NCBI GenBank assembly: GCA_033239005.1 | Contig: BSQZ01000101.1 | Span: forward strand, 1,435,001-1,499,000 | Length of the DNA stretch: 64,000 nt | Reading direction: 5' to 3' | Origin: Lamellibrachia satsuma | Taxonomy: Eukaryota; Annelida; Polychaeta; Sabellida; Siboglinidae | Shown: in pieces, positions 38,585 through 49,823 of the stretch | Numbering within the stretch: position 1 is the stretch's first letter | How the letters are laid out: the number at the start of each line of letters is the position of its first letter | Program-made: the position numbers and the translations under genes | The notes under the pieces: generated by a model | Told to the model about the DNA's origin: nothing | Seen by the model: only the letters and a program-made list of their open reading frames with translations | Databases searched by the model: none

Positions 38585-39283
38585 CTACACAATATTATTA
38601 AGCCTTTGTAGTACAAAACTGTTTCTACATAATATCTCCCCACCACGAATATGTTCCTTATTCGATTAGCACTACAATATTATACCTGACCATTTGCAGA
38701 TATTGGAATTATGTAACAACACTTACGAATTTCAGAATAATATATGAGTTTAATTTAATTTCACACAGCAAAAAGGCATTCTATCTGTTCTTTTTTCCAT
38801 TTTAGACAATAACATTTTCTCGAAACACTATTCAAAATATATTCGTAACAGCTATCAAACGTTTTCAATTATGTATGATCGATACGCATATATTTCGTTA
38901 AAAAAAGGCATACTTTATGTTCTTTTTTCGATTATAAACAATAACATTTTATCGAAACAGTATGTAAAATATTTTCGTAATAGCTAAAACATGTTATCAA
39001 TTGTTTTAATCATAGTTGTCTTTCGGTCTTTTTAGATCTTTACTACAGTAACTTTTCAAATTACCTTCCAAATGAACTGCGTGTTCTCTTAATTTGTTTT
39101 CAAGTACGTGTTATTATTATCGTTATAATCTCAGCTGGAATGTCCTGATATCCTTATTGTAATAAATATGTTAAGGCGCATTTACAACTGACATATTGTA
39201 ATATAGTTGACACGTACGTTCATGTGTTTTTACTCTAAAATCATGTGTTTCCAATATATATTGATATAAGTAAGTAGACATAC

Positions 39284-39397
39284 TTGTTCCACATTCGGAT
39301 CCAACGTAACCAGGAACACAGGCGCAAGTGTAGCCGTTAACTCCATCATTGCACGTGCCGCCATTTTGGCATGGGTTGCTGGAACACTCGTTCACGT
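39284..39397 (-). CDS. EGF exon, copy 31 (last base altered)
   Basis: GSEC variant. The final exon base is A instead of G, so the donor context is CAA|GTATG and the junction codon with the next exon becomes AAC (Asn) instead of GAC (Asp). Asn is tolerated at this calcium-site position in EGF domains, but a non-G last base weakens the donor. Confidence 0.85.
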
Positions 39398-39498
39398 CTA
39401 CAAAACATTATTAAGCCTTTGTAGTACAAAACTGTTTCTACACAATATCGCCCCTCCACGAATATGTTCCTTGTTCGATTAACACTACAATATAATAC

Positions 39499-42254
39499 GA
39501 CAAACACGAACAAGGCGTTGGGTTTCTTGTTCACAAAGGCATCGTGAACACTGTCATGGGTTGTCGCCCTATCTCCAGCAGGCTCATCACCATCCGCCTG
39601 AAGGCAACTCCCTTCAACATGACAGTCATACAAGTTTATGCCCCAACGTCTGATTATGACGACAGTGAGGTGGAAGATTTCTATGGCCAGCTGCAAGAAG
39701 TCATAGAGGAAACGCCAAAGAAAGACAATCTTATTGTACTAGGAGACTGGAATGCAAAAGTGGGAAAGGATGCGCAGAACAACTGGCAAGACACTTGCGG
39801 ACCTTTCTGCAACACGGAAACAAATGAGAGAGGTCACAGGCTCCTCGAATTTGCAATGTACAATGAGCTGATGCTGGCTAACACATTTGGCCCACACAAA
39901 ACATCTAGAAGATGGACCTGGCACAGCCCAGATGGAAAACATCACAATCAGATCGACTACATCTTGGTGAAACGGCGCTTTCACACAGGAGTGAACATTG
40001 CCAGGACACGAAGCTTTCCAGGAGCAGATATCGGAAGTGATCACGACTTGCTGATGACATCCTTCCACATTCGCCTGAAGAGGATCAGCAAACCAAAGCC
40101 AACAAGAATCAAATTTGACATCGAGAAACTTAAGGATCCTGATGTAGCAGAAGCATTCAAAGCAATAATAGGTGGGAAATTTGCACCACTTATCATACTC
40201 GATGACAAATATACCGACGTGAACTTGCTGACCAGCACCTTCAACAAAATAGTGACCGACACAGCCCACGAGATCCTTGGAAAACACCGTCGGACAAAGA
40301 AACCATGGGTCACAACAGACATCCTAGATCTTTGTGACAAAAGAAGGGAATTGAAAAGGAGAAAATGTGATCCTGAAGGTACAGCAAAATACAGAGAAGT
40401 CAACAAGAAGATTAAACAAGATATGAGAAGAGCAAAAGATAACTGGATAGCAGAACAATGCTGTGAAATTGAAGACAGCTTGAGCAAGAACAACAGCAAG
40501 AAGGCTTATCAAATAGTGAAAGACCTGACATCAGTGAAGAAAGGGATAACTACCACTATCCAAGACAAATCAGGGAAATGCCTGACAGAAGAACAGCAGA
40601 TCCTCAATCGATGGACAGAATACTGCTCAGAATTGTACAGCCACAACACCAACGGAGACCCAGTAGTACTAAATTGTACACAGACTACTGAAGAGGACGA
40701 CTACCCCATTCTTCGTGAGGAAGTGGAGGCTGCAGTAAAGTCTCTGAAAAAAGGAAAGTCAGCTGGAATTGATAACATACCAGCAGAACTGGTTCAAGCT
40801 GGGGGAGAAGCCTTGATTACCACACTTACAACAATCTGCAACAAGATCTGGCAGACAGGAGAATGGCCCACCCCATGGACTCAGACACTGATCATAACAC
40901 TTCCCAAGAAAGGCAACCTACAGATGTGCCAAAATTACAGAACAATCAGCCTCATCAGCCACCCGAGCAAAGTCATGTTGAAGATACTACTCAACAGACT
41001 CAAACCCCAGGCAGAAGAGATTATCGCTGAAGAACAAGCGGGTTTTCGAGCAGGACGGAGCACCAGTGAACAGATCTTCAACCTTAGAATCCTTTGCGAG
41101 AAACACCTTCAACATCAGCAAAGCCTGTATCATGTCTTTATAGATTTCAAGAAGGCCTTTGATAAGGTATGGCATGCGGCCCTATGGGCAACCATGAGGA
41201 AGTACAACATTGGCTCCAAGCTTGTCCGAACCATTGAACACCTATATGACAATGCCACCAGTGCAGTAACCTTCAACAGCAGCATAGGAGACTGGATTCG
41301 AACAACAGTCGGAGTTCGACAAGGATGCCTACTATCACCAACGCTCTTCAACATTTTTCTGGAAAGGATCATGACTGATGCTTTAGAAAACCATCAAGGC
41401 ACTGTCAGCATTGGAGGCAGGACAATCACCAACCTTCGTTTTGCTGACGACATCGACGGCTTAGCAGGAGATGAACAAGAACTAGTCAATTTAGTGGAGC
41501 GCCTTGAAAAAACATCTACATCATATGGCATGGAGATCAGTGCCGAAAAGACCAAACTGATGACGAACAACACACAAGGCATCAGCACAGAGGTCAAAGT
41601 TAATGGACAGAGACTTCAGACAGTAACAAGCTTCAGGTACTTGGGATCAATTATCACAGATGAGGGTTCCAAACCGGAGATACTTGCCAGGATTGCACAG
41701 ACAACAGCAGCACTAACAAGGTTGAAACCCTTATGGAACGACAGAAACATCACGGTCAGTTCGAAGATAAGGCTGATGCGCTCCCTTGTCATGTCCATCT
41801 TTCTGTACGCTTGTGAAACATGGACCCTCTCAGCAGATCTACAGAAGAGGATACAAGCCATGGAAATGAGATGCTTTCGGAAGATCTTGCGCATATCATA
41901 CAAAGACCATGTTACTAACGAAGCTGTCCGCAACAAGATCAAAGAAGCCATCGGACCATATGATGACCTTCTTACAACAGTTAAGAAGCGTAAATTGAAG
42001 TGGTACGGTCATGTATCACGATCATCTGGCCTTGCAAAGACTATATTGCAAGGTACTGTAAGAGGGGGGAGACGAAGAGGTAGACAGAAGAAGAGGTGGG
42101 AAGACAACATCAAAGAGTGGACAGGAATGGAGTTCGCTGACTCCCAGAGGGCTGTCAAGAACAGGGAAACGTGGAGAGAGCTGGTTATAAAGTCATCAAT
42201 GGTGCCCCAACGATCCTTACGGGTTATGGGAAAGTGAAGTGAAGTGAAGTGAAG
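39499..42254 (+). mobile_element. RTE-like LINE, 5'-truncated, uninterrupted ORF
   Basis: Lies between ATAATAC copies (39492-39498 and 42255-42261), a 7-bp target duplication, in the intron right of copy 31. It starts inside the endonuclease and ends in a GTGAA pentamer tract typical of simple-repeat LINE tails. The absence of any stop or frameshift marks it as the youngest large insertion here. Confidence 0.85.
39505..42237 (+). CDS. RTE-like endonuclease-reverse transcriptase, N-terminally truncated
   Basis: The frame is already open at the left junction (HEQGVGFLVHKGIVNTVMG), so the first third of the endonuclease, including its ATWN start, is missing. Remaining endonuclease motifs: VYAPTSDYDD, LGDWNAKVGKD near 39742 and GSDHDLL near 40033. 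RT: KSAGIDNIPAELV near 40757, NYRTISLIS near 40934, VFIDFKKAFDKVWH near 41134, GVRQGCLLSPTLFN near 41312 and the catalytic LRFADDIDGLAGDE near 41434. The C-terminal part has RISYKDHVTNEAV, KLKWYGHVSR and GRRRGRQKKRWEDNI, common in this group. It stops at a TGA inside the GTGAA tail. The lost N terminus means it cannot act alone. Confidence 0.85.
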   Translation, partial: HEQGVGFLVHKGIVNTVMGCRPISSRLITIRLKATPFNMTVIQVYAPTSDYDDSEVEDFYGQLQEVIEETPKKDNLIVLGDWNAKVGKDAQNNWQDTCGPFCNTETNERGHRLLEFAMYNELMLANTFGPHKTSRRWTWHSPDGKHHNQIDYILVKRRFHTGVNIARTRSFPGADIGSDHDLLMTSFHIRLKRISKPKPTRIKFDIEKLKDPDVAEAFKAIIGGKFAPLIILDDKYTDVNLLTSTFNKIVTDTAHEILGKHRRTKKPWVTTDILDLCDKRRELKRRKCDPEGTAKYREVNKKIKQDMRRAKDNWIAEQCCEIEDSLSKNNSKKAYQIVKDLTSVKKGITTTIQDKSGKCLTEEQQILNRWTEYCSELYSHNTNGDPVVLNCTQTTEEDDYPILREEVEAAVKSLKKGKSAGIDNIPAELVQAGGEALITTLTTICNKIWQTGEWPTPWTQTLIITLPKKGNLQMCQNYRTISLISHPSKVMLKILLNRLKPQAEEIIAEEQAGFRAGRSTSEQIFNLRILCEKHLQHQQSLYHVFIDFKKAFDKVWHAALWATMRKYNIGSKLVRTIEHLYDNATSAVTFNSSIGDWIRTTVGVRQGCLLSPTLFNIFLERIMTDALENHQGTVSIGGRTITNLRFADDIDGLAGDEQELVNLVERLEKTSTSYGMEISAEKTKLMTNNTQGISTEVKVNGQRLQTVTSFRYLGSIITDEGSKPEILARIAQTTAALTRLKPLWNDRNITVSSKIRLMRSLVMSIFLYACETWTLSADLQKRIQAMEMRCFRKILRISYKDHVTNEAVRNKIKEAIGPYDDLLTTVKKRKLKWYGHVSRSSGLAKTILQGTVRGGRRRGRQKKRWEDNIKEWTGMEFADSQRAVKNRETWRELVIKSSMVPQRSLRVMGK

Positions 42255-42473
42255 ATAATACCTGACCATTTGCACATATTGGAATTATGTAACAACACTC
42301 ACGAATTTCAGAATAATATATGAGTTTATTTTAATTTCACACAGCAAAAATGCTTTCTATCTGTTCTTTTTTATTTTAGTAAATAAAATTTTCTTGAAAC
42401 ACTATGCAAAATATGTTTTTAACAGCTATGAAACGTTTACAATTATGTTTGATCGATAATCTTGTATTTAGTT

Positions 42474-42573
42474 GTATTCATACACTGCGTGATAGCATGT
42501 AGGGCATTATGCTATTTGGTTTAAGGGTGTTCCATGACAATAGTAATGCCATTGTTTCTTTTATCTGTTCTAG
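42474..42573 (+). repeat. Hairpin-containing short element, array copy 7 (3' deleted)
   Basis: Only the first 100 bases remain, up to TTCTAG. A deletion then joins directly to CATTTACAACTGACAT, the intron text near the next donor, removing the hairpin and about 300 bp of intron. Confidence 0.75.
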
Positions 42574-42678
42574 CATTTACAACTGACATATTATAATATA
42601 GTTGACACGTACGTTCATGTATTTTTACTCTAAAATCATGTGTTTCCAATAAATATTTATATAAGTAAGTAGACATAC

Positions 42679-42792
42679 CTGTTCCACATTCGGTACCAAC
42701 GTAACCAGGAACACAGGCGCAAGTGTATCCGTTAACTCCATCATTGCACGTGCCGCCATTTTGACATGGGTTGCTGGAACACTCGTTCACGT
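42679..42792 (-). CDS. EGF exon, copy 32
   Basis: Common repeat, one silent change (GGATAC). Its downstream intron in gene sense is shortened by the deletion at 42573. Confidence 0.9.
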
Positions 42793-43180
42793 CTACAAAA
42801 CATTATTAAGCCTTTGTAGTACAAAACTGTTTCTACATAATATCGCCCTACCACGAATATGTTCCTTGTTCGATTAACACAACAATATTATACCTGACCG
42901 TTTGCACATATTGGAATTATGTAACAACACTTACGAATTTCAGAATAATATATGAGTTTATTTTAATTTCACACAGCAAAAAGTAATTCTATCTGTTCTT
43001 TTCTCCATTTTAGACAATAACATTTTCTCGAAACACTATGCAAAAGATATTTGTAACAGCTATGAAACGTTTACAATTATGTTTGATCGATACCGATGTA
43101 TTTATTTAAAAAAGGCATACTGTATGTTCTTTTTTCGATTATAAACAATAAAATTTTATCGAAACAGTATATTAAATATT

Positions 43181-43905
43181 CATCACAATGCATTTATTAA
43201 ATGACCTTTAACAACTGTTACTCTTTGTGTGTTCCTGTAGCAAACAAGCTCAAGTTTCTGCCATTACGCATCAGCAAGGTATCAACATTAAGCATCAGCA
43301 GGTTATAAATGAATATTTTTACACTTAAAAAAATAGTATTTATATAATGTAAGGCGAGAATCTACTTTGCTATGTTTGTTGCGGTCCGCAACACGAGAAG
43401 CAGTCCGGAGTACTCGAAATGGTTTTAGTCCAAAAACGTCATGTGACCACGTGACAAGTTAAACCCTGTCCCTTTGTGTTGCAAACTTCGCTGACGCAAG
43501 TCGTGTTTTCGTGAAGCAACACATTGGACGTTTTTCCTCCCACCATCCACCCCTTTCTACCACCAATGTTCTCGTGTTGCGTACTGTATTATCATGATTA
43601 TGTACTGTTGGACAAAAAAATCTCCCCACCTTTGCTACGTTTTCATGTCATTTATAATTGCTTTTCTCGATGAGCTAGTTTGTATTGGTGATTAAGCTAT
43701 ATCTCATCGATTTGTATGATATTTTTCTCGATGAACATGTTTGTACCAGCTATTTCTTATCGATACATGTATTTTATTATCACAATGCATTTATTAAATG
43801 ACCTTTAACAACAGTTACTCTTTGTGGCTTCCTGTAGCAAACAAGCTCAGGTTTCTGCCATTACACGTCAGCAAGGTATCAACATTAAGCATCAGCAGGG
43901 TATAA
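43181..43905. mobile_element. 725-bp element with 128-bp direct terminal repeats
   Basis: Array text stops at 43180 and resumes at 43906 with the same 15 bases, AGTATATTAAATATT (43166-43180 and 43906-43920). Inside, 43182-43309 is repeated at 43779-43906 with few differences. The 469-bp core has no ORF of note, a GTTGCGG-T-CCGCAAC hairpin near 43379, and CTCGATGA/CTCATCGA inverted pieces near 43656-43741. Size and layout suggest a TRIM-like or Penelope-like derivative. A 15-bp duplication is longer than LTR integrases normally make, which favours the second or an endonuclease-primed event. Confidence 0.65.
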
Positions 43906-44232
43906 AGTATATTAAATATTTTCGTAATACCTAAAACATGTTATCAATTATGTTTTAATCTTAGTTATCTTTTGGTCTTTTGAGATCTTTATTATAGTAA
44001 CTTTTGAAATTACCTTCCAAATAAACTGCGTGTTCTCTTAATTTGTTTTCACATACGTGTTATTATTAACATTATAATTTCAGCTGGAATGTCCTGATAT
44101 CCTAATTGTAATAAAAATACTGAGGCGCATTTACAACTAATATATTATAATACAGTTGATACGTACGTTCATGTATTTTAACTCTAGAATCATGTGTTTC
44201 CAATATATATTTATATAAGTAAGTAGACATAC

Positions 44233-44346
44233 CTGTTCCACATTCGGTACCAACATAACCAGGAACACAGGCGCACGTGTAGACGTTAACTCCATCATTG
44301 CACGTTCCGCCATTTTGACATGGGTTGCTGGAACACTCGTTAACGT
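44233..44346 (-). CDS. EGF exon, copy 33
   Basis: CNDGVNVYTC (Gly to Val), otherwise common. The hydroxylation consensus C-x-D-x4-Y still holds. Confidence 0.9.
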
Positions 44347-44991
44347 CTACAAAATATTATTTAGCCTTTGTAGTACAATACTGTTTCTACATAATATCGC
44401 CCCACCACGAATATGTTCCTTGTTCGATTAACACTACACTATTATGCCTGACTATTTGCACATATTGGAATTATGTAACAACACTTACGAATTTCAGAAT
44501 AATATATGACTTTATTTTAATTTCACACAGCAAAAAGGCATTCTATCTGTTCTTTTTTTCCATTTTAGACAATAACATTTTCTCGAAACACAAAGCAAAA
44601 TATATTTGTAACAGCTATGAAACGTTTTCAATTATGTTTGATCGATACTCCTTTATTTAGTTAAAAAAGGCATACTGTATGTTGTTTTTTCGATTATAAA
44701 CAATAACATTTTATCGAAACAGTATGTAAAATATTTTCGTAATACCTAAAACATGTGATCAATTATATTTGAATCTTAGTTGTCTTTTGGTCTTTTGAGA
44801 TTTTTACTACAGTAACATTTGAAATTACCTTCCAAATAAACTGCGTGTTCTCTTAATTTGTTTTCACATACGTGTTATTATTATCATTATAATCTCATCC
44901 ATATTGTAATAAATATGTTAAGGCGCATTTACAAATGACATTATAATATAGTTGACACGTTCGTTCATGTTCCAATATATATTTATATAAG

Positions 44992-45402
44992 TGATGAGAA
45001 GTGGGTGTAAGTCTTTACATTCATAGTTCATGAATGTGGGGGGGATGATGAGATGTAGCAAGTAGCCTACAAGTATATGGCCTATAGACCTGTAGTAGTC
45101 ACTGGCCAGTGATGCGTATCGTTATGCATGGTTGGACATCAAGTGCCCACTGCAGTCAATTGCACTAGTACATTATACCCGTAGCCTGCCACACGAATGG
45201 GTCGACAGTGAACACTGTGTGCTGATGACATTACATTGAGGTACAAGATACATTACTATACGCACATTTCACTGTCAATGCTGTTTAGCTTAGTTAGCTA
45301 GTATTTAGTATTCATGTTATTTTGTTATTCCTTTCAGAGTGCAACAGTTGATCATTTCCTGATTAAAGACAACTGTCATCTGAAGGAGAGTGGTTTTCTT
45401 CA
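44992..45402 (+). repeat. 5' LTR
   Basis: Runs from TGATGAGAAG to TTTTCTTCA, giving the usual TG...CA ends. It differs from the right LTR at about nine scattered sites plus the first ten bases, where the two do not align well. Confidence 0.85.
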
Positions 45403-45483
45403 TGCACGTCATTTGCGGCAACGAGTGCAACCCACGTCATCCCTTGAGCTGAGCATGGCGACCATAGACATCCATAGTGTGTC

Positions 45484-46519
45484 GTGCCGGGCTGTGGCTT
45501 CTCGACTGGACAGAAACCCCAAGAAGTAGCGATCGCGCTCTTGGGCAACCACAACTCTGTCCATCTCGTCCAGCAGGCCTACACCGGACCAGCTGCTGCA
45601 TGCCGAGGGCCGAAATTGGACCGGCCCCGGGTCGATGTGGGAGTCTCAGAGGAACAATGGAATGTTTTTTTCAAGCCGATGGGTCGCGTTTGCCCTGGGA
45701 TCGGGCATCGATCCCCACAACTCCCCCCAGCTATTCCAGTGTGCGGCCGATGAACTCGGGAATGGACTACTAAAATCGGACCCTGGCATTATCGTGAAGC
45801 CCACAGATGAGCTGATGGCTGAAATGAAAGCCATGGCGGTGATAGCTGTCGCAACCGGCGTCAACCGGGCTGAGCTGGTTCTCCTCCGCCAAGAGCGCGA
45901 AGAATCTTTCCGGTCGTTTGCAGCCCGTGTACGCGGTAAGGCCGAAACTTGCGCCTACTCCGTCCAATGTGCCTGCCCGATTCCAACCGCTGTCGACTTC
46001 ACAGAAATAATCGTCAGGGACGTCCTCATCGCCGGGATCACCGTCATGGATATTCGCCGTGAAATCCTCGGGGCAGACAAAATACTCGAGCGCACCGTGA
46101 ACGATGTCATTACCCCAGTTGAGGGAAAAGAGATGGCGCGAAACGCCCTTCCTTCATCGGCTGCTGGCATATCGTCTTTCAAAAGAATCACAACGACCTC
46201 GGTACCCGCGCCCGTATCTTCCCAGCCGGGACGTGGTCAGACTGCGATCTGCCCCGATTGCAAGACGGTATTCGCTCTGTTCTCTGAGGGCGCAAGAGGA
46301 TGGAACACCAAACCACGCCGCGTCTGTCTCGCCTGCTACCGAGCACGCCGCGGAAGGCGCCCGAGCGAGCGACCACGCAACCGCAGCAGCCGCAGCCGCC
46401 ACAGCCGAAAGTTGCTACCACGCTCACCCAAGTGTCGGCCTTTACTAGTGCTCCATGCCAGCATCGTCGTCGTCGACGTCGGCGACCCGCCAACGAGCCA
46501 CCCGCGCAATCATCTGTGA
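45484..46519 (+). pseudogene. Gag of the gypsy-like element
   Basis: N-terminal frame: PKLDRPRVDVGVSEEQWNVFFK. After a shift near 45690 the main frame continues GSGIDPHNSPQLFQCAADELG, ELVLLRQEREESFRSFAARV and GKAETCAYSV. Near 46252 is a CPDC...CLAC double-CxxC finger followed by Arg-rich text. This is the core and nucleic-acid-binding layout of one group of Ty3/gypsy Gag proteins, with a treble-type CxxC pair instead of the usual CCHC knuckle. Confidence 0.75.
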
Positions 46520-47160
46520 AATTGTCGCACCACATCTGGTCTAAAGGCGAGTGGCGAAAGACGCGGTTCCTCGACCACCCGACACTCCAGGTGCAGGTCT
46601 CCGTGACACCATCAGACTACCTCGCCTTCGGACGCCCATGCCCCACAACCAACCCGTCAATCATCACGGCCATAGCCGATACCGGCGCGCAATCATGCCT
46701 ATGGTCGATGTCAGGTTTCCTGACTGCTGGATTCTCTGCAGCAGACCTCTTGCCTGTGTCTGTTGACTTGACCGCGGCCAACAAGACGCGTATTGAAATC
46801 ACTGGGGCCGTGGTTCTCCGCCTCAGCGCATCGTCTTCTGCTAATGATCGACAGTCCTGCGCGACAATGGTGTATGTGAGCCCAGCCGCGCACGGGTTCT
46901 ACCTCAGCTGCGAGGCCATGGTGGACCTTGGCATCGTTCGTGTCGACTTCCCCTCGATCGGCCCGTTACCGCGCATTCCAGCTTCTGCACCCTCCATCGA
47001 CGGACCTCCTGGCCCCCGAAATCAACAGGACTGTGGACTCCGTCCCAGTAACGCTGGGTGCGTATCGGCCCTTGCTGAGAGCGATGGACCCTGCTCATGC
47101 CCTCCACGCACTATAGTCCCCAATCGTCCAACCGTGCTTCCCTTCGATTGCACGGAGGCA
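46500..47160 (+). pseudogene. Aspartic protease region of gypsy-like pol
   Basis: IADTGAQSCLWS with the active-site DTGA at about 46678, preceded by LQVQVSVTPSDYLAFGRPCP and followed by a hydrophobic beta-rich stretch. It lies in a frame that overlaps the end of Gag, so Gag-Pol expression would need a frameshift or the original frames have drifted. Confidence 0.75.
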
Positions 47161-48090
47161 AATAACGCAAAGATGAAGGCATGGCTACTCCAGGAATTTG
47201 CATCGTCAACATTCAACACATGCCCTCACCGCCCCCTGCCCTGCATGGCAGGGCCCCCAGTGGAGATCCATCTCAAGGAAGGTGCAACTCCTAAGGCGAT
47301 GCACACCCCGGCCTTGATCCCTGTGCATTGGCAGGAGCGCGTACACCAGGATCTCCTGCGTGATTAGGCCCTTGGCGTTATCGAACGTGTGCCACATGGT
47401 GAAGCTGTGACATGGTGTCACCGAATGGTGGTCACCCGGAAACAGAACGGCTCCCCATGAAAGACTGTCGACCTTTCCCCACTGAACAAGCATTATGCAC
47501 GCGAAATATTCTCCAGTGAATCTCCATTCCATCTGGCGAGACGCGTGCCCGGCGAATCCTGGAAAACCGTAACGGATGCTTGGAACGGCTATCATTCTGT
47601 TCCCCTCCGAGATTCCGACAGGCACCTGACGACGTTCATCACCCCTTTCGGCAGATGGCGATACACTCGTGCACCACAAGGCTTCCTATCGTCTGGGGAC
47701 GGGTACAACCGCCGTTTTGATGAGATCATTGCCAACTTCCAGCGCAAGGAGCGATGCATCGATGACACCGTTCACTGGGATGTTGAGCTTCAGAATCATT
47801 GGTGGAGGACCATAGATTACCTCATCCTCGTCGGCAGAGCAGGGGTAATCCTCAACCTGGACAAATTCCAGTTCGCACAACGTACCGTAGACTTCGCCGG
47901 ATTCCGCATCTCCAACGCTACGATTGAGCCACTCCCGAAATATCTGGACGCTATCCGGGATTTCCCGACACCAACATCCACGACCGACGTCCGGTCCTGG
48001 TTCGGTTTGGTTAACCAAGTGACGAACTATGCTCAACTGCGGGATATCATGAGACCATTCAAGCCATTCTTGAGCCCAAAGTACTTCACA
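47161..48090 (+). pseudogene. Reverse transcriptase of the gypsy-like element
   Basis: GPPVEIHLKEGATPKAMHTP opens the RT; TAG at 47365 and TGA at 47458 interrupt it. Then TVDLSPLNKHY, TVTDAWNGYHSVPL (usual Asp pocket), TFITPFGRWRYTRAPQGFLSSGDGYNRRFD in the fingers-palm, and CIDDTVHWD with the catalytic Asp pair at 47761-47766. DKFQFAQRTVDFAGFRIS and the connection motif FKPFLSPK follow. The text stops there; no RNase H is present. Confidence 0.85.
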
Positions 48091-49414
48091 CTCTCCATTC
48101 TGCCCACCAGGGAGTGTCATCGATGGAATCCCCTGCCCGTTCGATCGTATTCTGGCCGGGCATATCCACCGCCATTCAGGAGACCCGAGATAGATGTCGC
48201 TCATGCAACAAAACAGCACCGTCACAAGCTGCGACTCCCCCAGCGGCGCTTGACACGCCGTCGACTCCGTTTGAGTCAGTTTTCGCGGACTTCTGCGATT
48301 ACGGCGGATGCCATTATCTCGTCGTTGGTGACCGTCTGTCGGTTGGGTGGACATCTACAAAACGCCCCCGGATACACCCTACTCCGGAGCTACTGGCCTC
48401 ATTGCCTGTCTTCGCCAGATGTTCGCCACTTTCGGCGTCCCTGAAATCCTGTCAAGTGATGGAGGCCCTGAATTCACAGCTTCCGAAACCTCCAACTCCC
48501 TGTCGCGATTGGGGGTCCACCATCGCATATCTTCGGTCGTCTTTCCGCAGTCTAACGGCCGGGCTGAAGTAGCGGTCAAGAAGGCTAAGCGCACTCTTAT
48601 GGATAACATAGGCCCGACCGGCTCGCTAGATAATGATGGGCTGTTACGAGCCATGCTGCAACTCAGGAACACACCCGACCCCGATTGTAACGTATCCCCT
48701 GCGGAAGTGATATTTGGCAGACCCATCAGAGACGCGTTCTCATTCGTCAACAGGTGTACTAAGTTTGAGAATCCATCCATCCGCCCAATGTGGCGGGAGG
48801 CTTGGTCGGCAAAGGAGAATGCTATGCGCGCTCGATTCGCGCGCACCTCTGAGGCCCTAAATGCCCACTCGCGGGCCCTACCGCCCCTGGTGATCGGCGC
48901 GAGAGTATATGTCCAAAACCAGCGTGGGCCCCATCCGAACAAATGGGACAGATCAGGCGTCGTCGTGGACGTAGGAGACAATGAACAGTACCTGGTCAAG
49001 ATTGACGGCTCGGTCCGACTCACCCTCCGCAACAGACGGTTTCTAAGGCAATTTGTCCAGCCCTCTACATCTATCGGCGAGCCACTGTCATCTCGGTGTC
49101 CCGCGTCGGATCAGTATCATGCAGCCACTGCGCCAGAGCTCCATCCACCAGCTACGCCAGCGTCTCCTACTGTATCAAAATCCCAGGCAGCAACAACGCC
49201 ATCTTCTCCAGCAGCCGCTGCGCCAGAGATTCATCCAGCTACCGCAACTCCTGACGTAGATGCACCTCCAGCAACCTTCGACGGGCCACCTTCATCGCTA
49301 CCTCGTACTCCCTCTGCACGGCCTCCGCAACAGTCATCGCCTCGAGTCCTGCGCGCACCACGATTGCGTCAACCGCCTCGTTGTTACGAGCCAGTGTCAG
49401 GGACGTGGGTGTAA
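48091..49414 (+). pseudogene. Integrase (DD35E) of the gypsy-like element
   Basis: It begins mid-finger (HSAHQGVSS, then RDRCRSCNK), so the HHCC domain is incomplete. Catalytic core: FADFCDYGG near 48280, SSDGGPEF with Asp at 48458 and GRAEVAVKKAKRTL with Glu at 48566; 35 residues separate the last two. A frameshift near 48340 separates the first Asp from the rest. The C-terminal part has GARVYVQNQRGPHPNKWDRSG and VDVGDNEQYLVKIDGS, then a Pro/Ala/Ser-rich tail that ends at TAA just inside the right LTR. Confidence 0.85.
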
Positions 49415-49805
49415 GTCTTTACATTCATAGTTCATGAACGTGGGGGGATGATGAGATGTAGCAAGTAGCCTACAAATATATGGCCTATAGACCTGTGGTA
49501 GTCACTGGTCAGTGATGCGTATCGTTATGCATGGTTGGACATCAAGTGCCCACTTCAGTCAATTGCAATAGTACATTATACCCGTAGCCTGCCACACGAA
49601 TGGGTCGACAGTGAACACTGTGTGCTGATGACATTACATTGAGGTACAAGATACATTACTATACGCACATTTCACTGTCAATGCTGTTTAGCTTAGTTAG
49701 CTAGTATTTAGTATTCATGTTATTTTGTTACTCCTTTCAGAGTGCAACAGTTGATCATTTCCTGATTAAAGACAACTGTCATCTGAAGGAGAGTGGTTTT
49801 CTTTA
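49395..49805 (+). repeat. 3' LTR
   Basis: Runs from TGTCAGGGACGTGGG to TTTTCTTTA (CA changed to TA at the end). No clear polypurine tract precedes it; the pol frame runs straight into the LTR. Confidence 0.85.
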
Positions 49806-49823
49806 ATAAGTAAGTAGACATAC

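Larger units (their letters stand above)
44992..49805 (+). mobile_element. Ty3/gypsy-like LTR retrotransposon, internally deleted
   Basis: Flanked by the 5-bp duplication ATAAG (44987-44991 and 49806-49810) and bounded by two 411-bp LTRs. The interior codes Gag, aspartic protease, RT and a DD35E integrase in Ty3/gypsy order. RNase H and the start of integrase are deleted near 48090. Gag, pol and integrase frames carry stops and shifts. It is GC-rich compared with the array. The right LTR ends 18 bp from the donor of EGF copy 34, leaving the donor itself intact. Confidence 0.9.
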
